NCBI RefSeq assembly: GCF_004362515.1 | Contig: NZ_SNXU01000001.1 | Span: forward strand, 5,704,001 to 5,768,000 | Direction of reading: 5' to 3' | DNA length: 64,000 bases | DNA from: Actinokineospora alba | GTDB taxonomy: Bacteria > Actinomycetota > Actinomycetes > Mycobacteriales > Pseudonocardiaceae | In this document: in pieces, positions 8,581 through 16,734 of the stretch | Layout of the letters: every line of letters begins with the position of its first letter | Position numbering within the stretch: position 1 is the stretch's first letter | Notes under the pieces: model-generated | Told to the model about the DNA's origin: nothing | Database searches by the model: none | Seen by the model: the letters and a program-made list of their open reading frames with translations, nothing else | Translations under genes and position numbers: made by a program

Positions 8581-10155
8581 ATGAAAAAGAATGTCTGTGT
8601 GATCGGCGCGGGACCGTCCGGCCTGGTCGCGATCAAGGAACTGTTGGACGAAGGCCATTCGGTGACCTGTTTCGAACAGGCCTGCGAGCCCGGCGGCGTG
8701 TTCCGCGAGAACATCGGCAGCGACGAGGCGGGGGCCTACGAGTCGACGATGCTGACCATCTCGAACTACATGATGACGTTCTCCAGCTCCCCGCCGCCTG
8801 CGCACGAGCCCCGCCAGTTCTGGTCGGCGGCAAGGTATCGGCGGTACCTGCTGGACTTCGCCGAGAGGTTCGACCTCGGCCGCACCATCCGGTACCAGAC
8901 CGAAGTTCTGGGCATCGCGAAGAACAAGACGGGCGGCTACACCGTCGACGTCGCCTCCGCCGACGACCCGCGGGGCGTGGTCGCGCACCAGTTCGACGCG
9001 GTCGCCATTTCCACGGGCACGCACCGCGTCCCGAACTACGTCGACCTGCCCGGCCAGGAGGAGTTCGAGGGCGAGATCCTCCACTCGGCCCACTACCGCA
9101 ACAACACCCCTTTCGAGGGCAGGAAGGTGCTCTGCGTCGGCATCGGCGAGACGGCGGCCGACGTCGTCGACGAGATCGCCCGCGTCGCGGCGAGCTGCAC
9201 GCTGTCGGTGCGCCGCTTCCAGCCCGTTGTGGAGCGCTACCCCGGCGGCGGCCCGCACACCAACGACGCCTTCACCTCGCAGTTGCTGCGCTCGGTGCCG
9301 CTGGCGATCGCCAACCCGGTGATGCGGTTCGGCAACAAGCGCAACCGGACGAAGGCCGACAACCCCGTCAGCCGGGCGGTGGCCGAGTGGAACTCGAAGA
9401 ATCCCGCCTTCTTCAACCACTTCCTGACCAAGAACGAAGGCTTCATCCACCGGATCGTCGACGGCAAGCTGACCGTGAACGCCTCGGGCATCGAACGACT
9501 GGGCAAGGACTACGTCCAGTTCAAGGACGGCACCCGCCGACCCATCGACACCATCATGCTGAACACCGGATACCGCGAGGACTTCAACATCCTCAAGGAC
9601 ATCGACGCGAGCGACGTGCGCACGATGTACAAGCACATGATCCACCCGGACCTCGGCGCGGGCGTGGTGTTCATCGGCTGGGCTCGGCCCGCCGCGGGCG
9701 GGGTGCCCGCCTGCTCGGAGATGCAGGCCCGCTACTTCGCCCTGCTGCTCAGCGGCAAGCGGGAGCTGCCGGACCGCTACCAGCTGAGGAAGCTGATCGA
9801 CCGGCAGTCGTCCTTCGAGAACACCGTGTTCCACGGCAACCCGAACCTGCGCACCCTGGTGCACTACAACCACTACATGCTCGACTTCGCGAAAGTGCTC
9901 GGGTGCTCGCCATGGCGTGCCGCCGCCTTCAAGAACCCCCGCCTGGTCTACCGCCTGTTCGCGGGTTCCCAGATGCCCACCGTGTTCCGCCTGTTCGGCC
10001 CGCACGCCGACTTCGACGCCGCGCGGCGCTCGATCATGAGCGTGCCGGTGGCGTTCAAGCCGCGGATGGTGATCGGCGTACTGGCCGTCATCGCGGTGTC
10101 CCGGGCACTGATCGCCCTGCGCCTGATGAAGCCGGACCCCGTCTACGGCGGCTGA
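8581..10155 (+). CDS. Flavin-containing monooxygenase (FMO/BVMO-like)
   Basis: A 524-residue class B flavoprotein monooxygenase. The N-terminal FAD-binding Rossmann motif is VCVIGAGPSGLVAIKEL; the FMO-type fingerprint appears at ILHSAHYRNNTPFEGRKVLC and the NADPH-binding motif at VGIGETAADVVDEI. These enzymes oxygenate nucleophilic N or S, or perform Baeyer-Villiger reactions. ATG 8581 is preceded by AAGGGGGGCC, a clear ribosome-binding site; an in-frame ATG at 8554 is less likely. The C-terminal 40 residues are hydrophobic (VIGVLAVIAVSRALIALRL), suggesting a membrane anchor, as in some eukaryotic FMOs. It is downstream of the P450 and convergent with the adenylation gene. Confidence 0.9.
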   Translation: MKKNVCVIGAGPSGLVAIKELLDEGHSVTCFEQACEPGGVFRENIGSDEAGAYESTMLTISNYMMTFSSSPPPAHEPRQFWSAARYRRYLLDFAERFDLGRTIRYQTEVLGIAKNKTGGYTVDVASADDPRGVVAHQFDAVAISTGTHRVPNYVDLPGQEEFEGEILHSAHYRNNTPFEGRKVLCVGIGETAADVVDEIARVAASCTLSVRRFQPVVERYPGGGPHTNDAFTSQLLRSVPLAIANPVMRFGNKRNRTKADNPVSRAVAEWNSKNPAFFNHFLTKNEGFIHRIVDGKLTVNASGIERLGKDYVQFKDGTRRPIDTIMLNTGYREDFNILKDIDASDVRTMYKHMIHPDLGAGVVFIGWARPAAGGVPACSEMQARYFALLLSGKRELPDRYQLRKLIDRQSSFENTVFHGNPNLRTLVHYNHYMLDFAKVLGCSPWRAAAFKNPRLVYRLFAGSQMPTVFRLFGPHADFDAARRSIMSVPVAFKPRMVIGVLAVIAVSRALIALRLMKPDPVYGG

Positions 10156-10169
10156 TCGGCGCGGCCCGT

Positions 10170-10199
10170 GCCCCGCGCCCGGTGATCCGGGTGCGGGGC
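10170..10199. terminator. Hairpin between convergent FMO and adenylation-domain genes
   Basis: A 13-bp stem (10170-10182 with 10187-10199, one G-U pair) closes a TGAT loop. It lies between two convergent stops (10155 and 10228) and probably terminates transcription from both sides. There is no U tract, as usual in high-G+C actinomycetes. Confidence 0.7.
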
Positions 10200-10227
10200 C
10201 CGGGCCTGTGACCAAGCGCCCGACGGC

Positions 10228-12036
10228 CTATCCCTGGCCCTGCTTGGCGTCCTGCATGACCCTGGCCAGGTCGGCCAGGCTTTCCGCCTCGAACAGCGAC
10301 CGCATCGGCACGACCACCCCGTGCTCCTTGCGCATGCGGCCCGCCAGCTTCGCGGCCAGCACCGAGTGGCCCCCGAGGTCGAAGAAATTGTCCCGCGGGG
10401 TCGCCGACGCGATGTTCAGCGTGTCCATCACCATGGCGATGAGGAGCTGCTCGAAGGAACCGTCCGCGGGCGCCGCCGCCCCGCTCCTGACCGGCGTCGC
10501 CCGCTCGGTCAACGCCGAGCGGTCGATCTTGCCGTTGAGCAGGGTCGGGAACTCGTCCACCACGACGATCGACGGAACCATGTGCTCGGGCAAGGCCTGG
10601 CGGGCGTGCTCGCGCAGGTCTGCCACCAAGGCATCCGCGTCAGTCGTCTCGTGCCGGGCCGTGGGTTTGACGTAGGCGACGATGTACTCGGTCGAGGCGT
10701 CCTGCCCACCGACCACCGCCGCGACGAGTTCCACGGCGGGGTGGCTCTCCAGCCGCGTCTCGATCTCGCCGAGTTCGACCCGGAAACCGCGCACCTTGAC
10801 CTGGTTGTCGACGCGGCCGGTGAAGTAGAGCTCGCCGTCGGCGTCGCGCCTTCCCTTGTCGCCCGACCGGTACATCCGGCTGCCCGGCGGCCCGAACGGG
10901 TTCGCGACGAAGCGGCTCGCGGTGAGGCTCGGCCGGTTGAGGTAGCCGCGGGCCAACCCGCTGCCCGCCAGATAGAACTCGCCTTCCTGGCCCTCGCCGC
11001 ATTCGCCGAGCTTCTCGTCGAGAACGTGGACCGCCGCTCCGTCCCAGGGCGTCCCGATCGTGACCTCCTCCTGGACGCCCTCGATCGGGCCGCCGATGGA
11101 GGCGCCGACAGTCACCTCGGTCGGGCCGTAGCCGTTGAGCAGCCGCCTGCCCTTGGACCATTCCGCGGCCAGCGACCTGGTGCACACGTCGCCGGTGGAG
11201 GTGATCGTCCCGTCGACCAGGAGACCTTCGCTCTCGGTGATCCCGAGCGCCACCGGCGGAAGCACGGCGTGCTTGACGTCGTGGCGCAGCATCGTCTCGC
11301 GCAGCGCCTCCCCCGGCAGCAGCTCGTGCTGCTCGGCCATGGCGAGGGTGCCGCCCTGCAGCAGGGCCAGGGCGAAGTCCCAGAACCACGCGTCGAAGCT
11401 GAACGACGCCCACTGCAGCACCCGCTCACCGGCACCGATCCCGTAGCGCTTCGCCTGGGTCGAGACCAGGTCGGCGACACCGTCGTGGGTCAGCGCGACG
11501 CCCTTGGGCACGCCGGTCGAGCCGGAGGTGTAGATGACGTACATCAGGTGGTCGCGGGACAGCGGCGCGCGGCGTTCGGCGTCGGTGACATCGCCGTCCC
11601 GCTCCCCCGCCACGGCGGCGTCGAGCGCCGGGTCGTCCACCACCAGCTCGGGCACGTCGAGGTCGAGCGAGGTGACGAGATCCGTGCGCAGCAGCAGGAT
11701 CGGCTTGGCGTCGACGACCATGTGGGTGAGCCGGTCGGCCGGGTAGGTCGGGTCCAGCGGCAGGTACGCCCCACCTGCCTTCAGCACGGCCAGAACCGCC
11801 ACAATCAGCCGGGTCGAGCGGGGAACCGCGATCGCGACCAGCGCGTCCGGCCCGACGCCCGCGGCGATCAGCCGCCGGGCGAGCCGGTTCGCGCGCGCGT
11901 TGAGTTCCGTGTAGCTGACGGCGGTGTCACCGAAGACGACCGCCGTGGTGTCGCCGGACCTGGCGACTATGGACTCGAAAATTTCAGGCACCGTTCGCAA
12001 ATCGCCCGCCTCCGACTGTGCATGCGTCATGATCAT
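10228..12036 (-). CDS. Stand-alone NRPS adenylation-carrier protein (A-T) didomain
   Basis: A 602-residue protein with only an adenylation domain (residues about 15-520) and a carrier domain (about 530-600). It would activate an amino acid as the adenylate and load it on its own phosphopantetheine arm. Visible cores: YVIYTSGSTGVPKGVALTH (A3), NGYGPTEVT (A5), YRSGDKGR (A7), NGKIDRSAL (A10 Lys) and DNFFDLGGHSVLAAK with the Ser558 attachment site. By eye the ten specificity positions read D-A-W-V-T-T-G-V-G-K, which I do not recognise; the alignment is uncertain at positions 299-301. No condensation, epimerisation or thioesterase domain is present. A carrier-bound amino acid of this kind is often the substrate of a P450 or other tailoring enzyme, and both are adjacent. 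ATG 12036 follows GGAA; ATG 12030 is possible. Confidence 0.93.
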   Translation of the reverse strand: MIMTHAQSEAGDLRTVPEIFESIVARSGDTTAVVFGDTAVSYTELNARANRLARRLIAAGVGPDALVAIAVPRSTRLIVAVLAVLKAGGAYLPLDPTYPADRLTHMVVDAKPILLLRTDLVTSLDLDVPELVVDDPALDAAVAGERDGDVTDAERRAPLSRDHLMYVIYTSGSTGVPKGVALTHDGVADLVSTQAKRYGIGAGERVLQWASFSFDAWFWDFALALLQGGTLAMAEQHELLPGEALRETMLRHDVKHAVLPPVALGITESEGLLVDGTITSTGDVCTRSLAAEWSKGRRLLNGYGPTEVTVGASIGGPIEGVQEEVTIGTPWDGAAVHVLDEKLGECGEGQEGEFYLAGSGLARGYLNRPSLTASRFVANPFGPPGSRMYRSGDKGRRDADGELYFTGRVDNQVKVRGFRVELGEIETRLESHPAVELVAAVVGGQDASTEYIVAYVKPTARHETTDADALVADLREHARQALPEHMVPSIVVVDEFPTLLNGKIDRSALTERATPVRSGAAAPADGSFEQLLIAMVMDTLNIASATPRDNFFDLGGHSVLAAKLAGRMRKEHGVVVPMRSLFEAESLADLARVMQDAKQGQG

Positions 12037-12050
12037 TTGGATTCCGACTG

Positions 12051-12066
12051 TGAAAGATCTCTTTCA
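12051..12066. promoter_or_regulatory. Perfect-arm palindrome upstream of the A-T didomain gene
   Basis: TGAAAGATCTCTTTCA: 7-bp arms around a 2-bp centre, lying 15 bp upstream of the start codon at 12036 in an 83-bp intergenic gap. Position and symmetry fit a repressor operator; the cognate protein is unknown. Confidence 0.4.
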
Positions 12067-12119
12067 GCCGCGGCCCGGCCGGCCGAGAAGTCCGCGACAC
12101 TGGAACCGTCCGGTGGCAG

Positions 12120-12620
12120 CTACAAGGGTTCGACGACAAACCCCCGACCCCACACGTTGCGCACCCCGAGCCCGACGAGCTGCAGCCTGCGCCGCAGTCG
12201 CATGACGTGCAGGTCGAGCGCGTTGCTCGACGAGCTGGCACCGGACTGTTCGAGGATCTCCCGCAGCTCGTCGCGGTATACGAGCCTGCAGAAGCGGGAG
12301 ATCAGCGGGGCCAACATCTCGCACTGGGTCAGGGACAAGGTGACCGACGCGTCCCTGAAGTAGAGGATGCCCGCGGGGTCGAGCACCGGCTTGGTGTTGA
12401 GCACCGCCCGCGCCGCGAGTTGGCGGACCCTGGCCTGCAGGTCCTGCGGCACGATGGGCGGGCGCACCCAGTCCTCGTTGGGACTCAGGTCCTCCGGCGG
12501 TGGCGCGCCGTGCTCGACGATGAGCAGGCACAGGTGACGCAACGCGGTGCATTCCTCGCGGAGATCGCTCTCCGCGGGCCAGCGGACGAATTTGACGCGG
12601 TTCTTGACATCCAGCTTCAC
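12120..12620 (-). CDS. OmpR/SARP-like winged-helix regulator without receiver domain
   Basis: About 166 residues from GTG 12620, which has GGGGGG four bases upstream; TTG 12656 would add 12 residues. The C-terminal half (LYFRDASVTLSLTQCEMLAPLI through SSNALDLHVMRLRRRLQLVG and VWGRGFVVEPL) is a Trans_reg_C winged helix of the OmpR/PhoB fold. The N-terminal about 65 residues show no receiver features and no Asp phosphorylation motif, so it is not a response regulator. It lies between the antiporter and the A-T gene, all leftward, and is the best candidate for the pathway-specific activator of the FAAL/MbtH/A-T group. Binding sites of this fold are usually direct repeats about 10 or 21 bp apart (see 14631-14659). 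Confidence 0.8.
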   Translation of the reverse strand: MKLDVKNRVKFVRWPAESDLREECTALRHLCLLIVEHGAPPPEDLSPNEDWVRPPIVPQDLQARVRQLAARAVLNTKPVLDPAGILYFRDASVTLSLTQCEMLAPLISRFCRLVYRDELREILEQSGASSSSNALDLHVMRLRRRLQLVGLGVRNVWGRGFVVEPL

Positions 12621-12767
12621 AGGACCCCCCGGAACTCCGTGCGTTGTCGCTGTCAATTGCCTTGTGGCTGTTGAGAAGCGGGCATCTCATGGCGGTGTCG
12701 GGACGCCAGGTCCCGTGCACACAGGTGATCCGCCCAGTTCGCCCGCGCGGGCCGCTCGCCGACATCG

Positions 12768-14207
12768 TCAGTCCCTGACGGTGTCGCCCTTCCTCGCGGT
12801 GCGCGTCCTCGGCGCGGCGAGGGTGTCGTCCGGTGCCCGGTTCAGCGACCGGCGCACCAGGGGCCCGGTCAGTGCCGTGGTGATCACCGCGACCATGACC
12901 ATGATCGTGTAGGCGAGTTGGTTGATCAGGTCGGCTTCGTAGCCGATGGTCAGCACCACGACCTCCGTCACCCCGCGGCAGTTCATCAGGACGCCGAAGC
13001 ACCACGCCTCCCGGGCGGGCAGGCCGGCCAGCCGCACCGCGCCGCCCGCGCCGATCACCTTGGTCGCCACCGCGGCGACGAGGACCGCGGCGAGCACCAG
13101 CCAGGCTGTCGGGTCCGTGCCCAGGAGCCCGACCGACATCTTGAGTCCGACCCCGGCGAAGAAGAGGGGCAGCAGGATGATCAGCGTGAAGCCCTCCAGC
13201 TTGCGGCCGATCTCCTCCACGGCGGGTGAATCCCTCGGCACCGCGACGCCGAACAGGAACGCGCCCACCACCGCGTGCAGCTGGATGGTCTGGGTCAGCA
13301 CGGAATAGCCGATCGCCCCCGCGACCAACACGATCGTCAGGAACGGGCTCGACCCGAGGCGTCGCACGAGCATCGCCAGCAGCGGCCGCACGCACAGCGC
13401 GGTCACGAGCACCAGCACGAACGCGAGCACCAGGATCTCGACGCCGTGCCCGCCGCTGCCCGACCCGGCCAGCAGGAAAGCCAGCCCGACCCAGAGCACG
13501 CCGTCACCGATGGCCGCGGCCGAGATCGAGAGCACGCCGATGCTGGACTTCTCCAGTTTCAGGTCGGTGAGGATGCGCGCCAGCACGGGCAGCGCCGTCA
13601 CCGCCATGGCCAGTCCGACGAACAGCATCGCCTGCAGCGGGGTAGCCTTGTCGCCGGCGAGCAGGTCGCCGGTCACGTACACGATCCCCATGCCCGCCAG
13701 CAGGGGCAGGGCCATGCCGCCGAACACCGACCCCGCGACCATGCCCTTGCGGGCGATCCGGTCCGTGCGCAACTCGCAGCCCAGCAGGAAAACGAAGATG
13801 ACCAGCCCCAGCTGCGCGGCCTTGTCGAGCTGTTCGACCACCGGCTGCTGGAACAGGAACGCGCTGCCTTGCGGCCAGGTCAGGCCCAGCAGCGAGGGAC
13901 CGAGCAGAAGGCCGCCGACCATCTCGCCGAGCACCGGCGGCTGGCCGACCCGGCGGGCGAGCGCCGCCAGCAGCTGGCAGGTGACCAGGATGACGGCGAC
14001 CGCGATGAGGAAGTGGGTGACCGCGTCGACGGCATGGGAGCCGAACACGCCCCACAGCGGCGTCGACGCCCCCAGGGCGGCGAGCCCCGCGATCACTCCG
14101 AGCACCGTGCGCGCGCGGCCGGACGGCGGCCTGTCCACCGTGCGGCCCGCGCCGGGTAACCGCGGCTGCTTGGCCTGCTCGACCAGCAGTTCGTTGCGCG
14201 CGCTCAT
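12768..14207 (-). CDS. CPA2-family cation/proton antiporter
   Basis: A 479-residue membrane protein with about 12-13 hydrophobic segments of the Na+/H+ exchanger (KefB/NapA-like) fold. GQPPVLGEMVGGLLLGPSLLG is the characteristic first-helix pair, and LGLVIFVFLLGCEL and VGAFLFGVAVPRD are further family landmarks. It lacks the C-terminal RCK/TrkA domain of KefB. The N-terminal 30 residues are a hydrophilic extension. ATG 14207 overlaps the MbtH stop (14204-14207), tying it to the metabolite operon. Antiporters of this type are repeatedly found within nonribosomal peptide clusters and may give self-protection or export, but the role is unproven. Confidence 0.9.
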   Translation of the reverse strand: MSARNELLVEQAKQPRLPGAGRTVDRPPSGRARTVLGVIAGLAALGASTPLWGVFGSHAVDAVTHFLIAVAVILVTCQLLAALARRVGQPPVLGEMVGGLLLGPSLLGLTWPQGSAFLFQQPVVEQLDKAAQLGLVIFVFLLGCELRTDRIARKGMVAGSVFGGMALPLLAGMGIVYVTGDLLAGDKATPLQAMLFVGLAMAVTALPVLARILTDLKLEKSSIGVLSISAAAIGDGVLWVGLAFLLAGSGSGGHGVEILVLAFVLVLVTALCVRPLLAMLVRRLGSSPFLTIVLVAGAIGYSVLTQTIQLHAVVGAFLFGVAVPRDSPAVEEIGRKLEGFTLIILLPLFFAGVGLKMSVGLLGTDPTAWLVLAAVLVAAVATKVIGAGGAVRLAGLPAREAWCFGVLMNCRGVTEVVVLTIGYEADLINQLAYTIMVMVAVITTALTGPLVRRSLNRAPDDTLAAPRTRTARKGDTVRD

Positions 14208-14434
14208 GCCGGCGACCTGCCTGCCTGCCCGGCCATCGCGTCCCGCAGGCTCTTGGGCCGCTGGTCGGTCCAGGTCTGGTCGATGTAGTCGGCGATCTCC
14301 CGGGCCGATGCCGGGCCGTGCGCGACCCGCCAGCCCTGCGGGACAGTCAGGTCGGCGGGCCAGAGCGAGTACTGCTCCTCGTCGTTGACCAGTGCCAGAC
14401 AGTCCCGGCTGTCGTCCTCGAACGGATTGGACAT
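14204..14434 (-). CDS. MbtH-family NRPS adenylation chaperone
   Basis: A 76-residue MbtH-like protein. It matches the family pattern: MSNPFED at the N-terminus, LVNDEEQYSLWP, the WR in GWRVAHG, and the C-terminal helix YIDQTWTDQRPKSL with the conserved Trp. MbtH proteins bind adenylation domains and are needed for their solubility or activity, so this one very probably serves the A-T didomain at 10228-12036, the only amino-acid-type adenylation domain seen here. It is coupled by ATGA to the antiporter gene. Confidence 0.97.
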   Translation of the reverse strand: MSNPFEDDSRDCLALVNDEEQYSLWPADLTVPQGWRVAHGPASAREIADYIDQTWTDQRPKSLRDAMAGQAGRSPA

Positions 14435-14738
14435 GCGCTTCTACCTTTTCCTGTTTGTTTGCTTAGGATCCGGAAAGCACGCGGACGGAATCGCCGACGC
14501 TGACCTATTCCCGCTCCCCCGCCACGGCCGCATTCATGTCGATCCTTTGCATATCCATCGACCGCGCAGCGGCGATCCGCGTCGACGATATCGACCGTAC
14601 CAGCGCCACCCACCCGGACAACAGATTAGGTTCACATACCTGGCCATGCGTTTCACATATCGTGGACGGAGCAATAAATACCGTACCGCCGCCGCGACTC
14701 AGCGCGTCGCCGCGAACCGGAATGGAGAATTAATACCG
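14435..14738. other. 304-bp intergenic region between MbtH and FAAL genes
   Basis: Non-coding and noticeably A+T-richer than its surroundings (runs such as CCTTTTCCTGTTTGTTTGC near 14441 and AATAAATACC near 14673). It should carry the leftward promoter for MbtH/antiporter and the 3' end of the FAAL transcript. It holds a pair of TTCACATA direct repeats, annotated separately. I see no gene in it. Confidence 0.6.
14631..14659. promoter_or_regulatory. Direct repeat TTCACATA x2, 21 bp apart, upstream of MbtH
   Basis: TTCACATA occurs at 14631-14638 and 14652-14659 (TATGTGAA on the leftward-transcribed strand), start to start 21 bp or two helical turns. Tandem direct repeats with this spacing are how OmpR/SARP-fold activators commonly bind, and a protein with that fold is encoded at 12120-12620. 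The link is inference. Confidence 0.4.
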
Positions 14739-16466
14739 TTATTCCCGCAGGGATTCGGGCACCGACGGCTCGTAATCGACATACCACGCGTTCAGGGCGC
14801 GCTCCAGGAACAATCTCCGCATCGCCGTGCGCTGGATCTTGCCCGCCGCGGTGCGCGGAATGCCGTTGCGCCGGTAGAAGGCCACGACCGAGGGGCGGAC
14901 CCTGAACTCGTCGGCGACATCCGCCTTGATCCGGGACGACAGCTCACGGAGGCACTCGTCGCCGCGCCGACCGGTGATCTCGTGGGTGGCGACCAGCATC
15001 GGGTCGGTCCCGGTCTCGGCGTCCGAGACGGTGAACACCGCGCCGATCAGGGCGGTCTCGGTGTATCCCGACCGCATCCGCCCTTCGACCTCCTGGGGTG
15101 TGAACATCCGCCCCTCCAGTCGCAGCATCTCGTCCACCCGCCCGACGACGTACAGCTCGCCCTCGTGCAGGGTGCCGAGGTCGCCGCTGCGGATGAAGCC
15201 GGCGGGGGTGAAGGTGCTGGCGGTCGCGGCGCCGTCGCGCCAGTAGCCGCGGGCGGCGCTCGGACCGCGCAACCAGATCTCGCCCAGGGCACCGGGGGGC
15301 GACACCTCCCCTGTTCGCGGGTCGGCGACGCGGATCTCGAAATCGCTCGGCGTCCCCGAACTCAGCAGGTCGACACCCGACGCCGCGGGGACGAACCGGC
15401 CGTGTTCCAGTTCGTGGGGGTCGACCTTGGTGATCACGGCGGAGCGGAACGCGTCACCCGCCACGAAGGCTGTCGCCTCCGCCAAGCCGTAGCACGGGCT
15501 CAGCACGTCGGCCCGGAGCCCGGCCGGTGCGAACCGCTTGACGAAGGCGTCCACTGTGGACGCGTGGAGCGGCTCGGCGCCGATGGCGGCGAACCGCCAC
15601 CGCGACAGGTCAAGGCAGGCCACCTCGTCGTCGGTGACCCGCCCGAGGCAGATCTCGAAGGCGAAGCCGGGCGCGGCGGTGGCGGTGAGGTCGAACTTGT
15701 CGATCATCCGCAGCCACTGGTACGGCCGCTTCAAGAACGCCGAGGGGCGCATCACCACGGCGGTGGCGCCGACCACGAGGGCAGGCAGCAACTGGCCCAG
15801 GAGGCCCATTGCGTGGTGGTGCGGCAGCCAGCCGCCCACCCGCCAACCGGGGGCCAGACCGGAGGCGGCGCACTGGTTCTCCACGTTGCGCAGGATGTTG
15901 TCGTGGGTGAGCGCCACTCCCTTGGGTGCCCCGGTGGCGCCCGAGGTGTAATTGATCATCGCGAGGGTCTCGCGGTCGGCCTCCACGGGTGTCCACGAGC
16001 TTGCGTCGGCGAGTTCGCCAGAGTTCGTGGCGAGCACGGGAATGTCTGCGTGCCCCTCCTCCTTGGCCCACTCGGTCACCGCGGCCAGGTTGTCGAGGTC
16101 GGTCAGGATCGCCGAAATCCCGGCGTTCGCCGCGATGGCGCGCAGGCGCGCTCGCTCCTGCCGATACCGGCCGGGCAGCGGTGCGGGCACCGCGACCGTC
16201 CCGGCGTACAGGCAGCCGACGAGGGCGGCGGCGAAGTCGAGTCCGGTCGGGTACAGGAGCAGGACGCGCTCACCCACGGGGACGCGGGCGCTCAGCCAGG
16301 CGGCGGACTTCCTCGCCTCGGTGTCCAACCGGGCGTAGGACCACTGGCGCGCACCGTCGGCCGCTTCCACATCGTCGACGAAGACCACCGCAGTGCGCTC
16401 CGGCGCCAAACGAATGTTTTCCCGAAGCACCGCGGCGACGCTCGCGGCGGAGCCCAATTCGACCAC
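14739..16466 (-). CDS. Fatty acyl-AMP ligase (FAAL)
   Basis: A 575-residue acyl-adenylate synthetase of the FAAL type, which activates a fatty acid with ATP and hands the acyl group to a carrier protein instead of CoA. Family features are WSYARLDTEARKSAAWL, NYTSGATGAPKGVALTH (A3), WLPHHHAMGLLGQLLPALVVG, CYGLAEATAFVAG (A5), RSGDLGTLHEGELYVVGR (A7/A8) and RTAAGKIQRTAM with the C-terminal Lys. The HxHxMGL segment and PAPLPGRY are typical of FAALs. It starts at GTG 16466. No free-standing acyl carrier protein is visible in the window, so the acyl acceptor is either the carrier domain at 10228-12036 or a carrier elsewhere. Together with MbtH and the A-T protein it suggests an N-acylated amino acid or lipopeptide product. 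Confidence 0.92.
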   Translation of the reverse strand: MVELGSAASVAAVLRENIRLAPERTAVVFVDDVEAADGARQWSYARLDTEARKSAAWLSARVPVGERVLLLYPTGLDFAAALVGCLYAGTVAVPAPLPGRYRQERARLRAIAANAGISAILTDLDNLAAVTEWAKEEGHADIPVLATNSGELADASSWTPVEADRETLAMINYTSGATGAPKGVALTHDNILRNVENQCAASGLAPGWRVGGWLPHHHAMGLLGQLLPALVVGATAVVMRPSAFLKRPYQWLRMIDKFDLTATAAPGFAFEICLGRVTDDEVACLDLSRWRFAAIGAEPLHASTVDAFVKRFAPAGLRADVLSPCYGLAEATAFVAGDAFRSAVITKVDPHELEHGRFVPAASGVDLLSSGTPSDFEIRVADPRTGEVSPPGALGEIWLRGPSAARGYWRDGAATASTFTPAGFIRSGDLGTLHEGELYVVGRVDEMLRLEGRMFTPQEVEGRMRSGYTETALIGAVFTVSDAETGTDPMLVATHEITGRRGDECLRELSSRIKADVADEFRVRPSVVAFYRRNGIPRTAAGKIQRTAMRRLFLERALNAWYVDYEPSVPESLRE

Positions 16467-16734
16467 GAACCCTCGTCTCCCAGGCCTAGTCCATCAATCG
16501 AAAGATTGTCCCAGAATCACAAGAACAAGCTTTACGCCCTATGTGCGCAAATGCCGTGAATACGCGCGGACATAATCCCAGTGCCGCTTGATTCGATTCG
16601 ACGCTAGCACGGGCAGGGGGCGGTGACCCGCCGGTCGACCACAGTGGTGAGGATCGCCCGGGCGGGTATTAGGAACTCATCAGTCGGGGGTTTCAGCCAC
16701 AGATTTCGCTGGGACAAAAGGAGACACACGGAAC
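16467..16734. other. Intergenic region upstream of FAAL
   Basis: About 270 bp with no gene. It contains a small hairpin sequence CAATC-GAAA-GATTG near 16496-16509 and A+T-richer stretches that are likely promoter DNA for the leftward FAAL gene. Nothing else is recognisable before the relic that starts at 16735. Confidence 0.5.

Noticed and set aside
10228..16466. Isonitrile lipopeptide cluster (FAAL plus NRPS)
   Set aside because: That pathway needs an acyl carrier protein, a specific Fe(II)/2-oxoglutarate enzyme and a condensing NRPS, none of which is present in this group.
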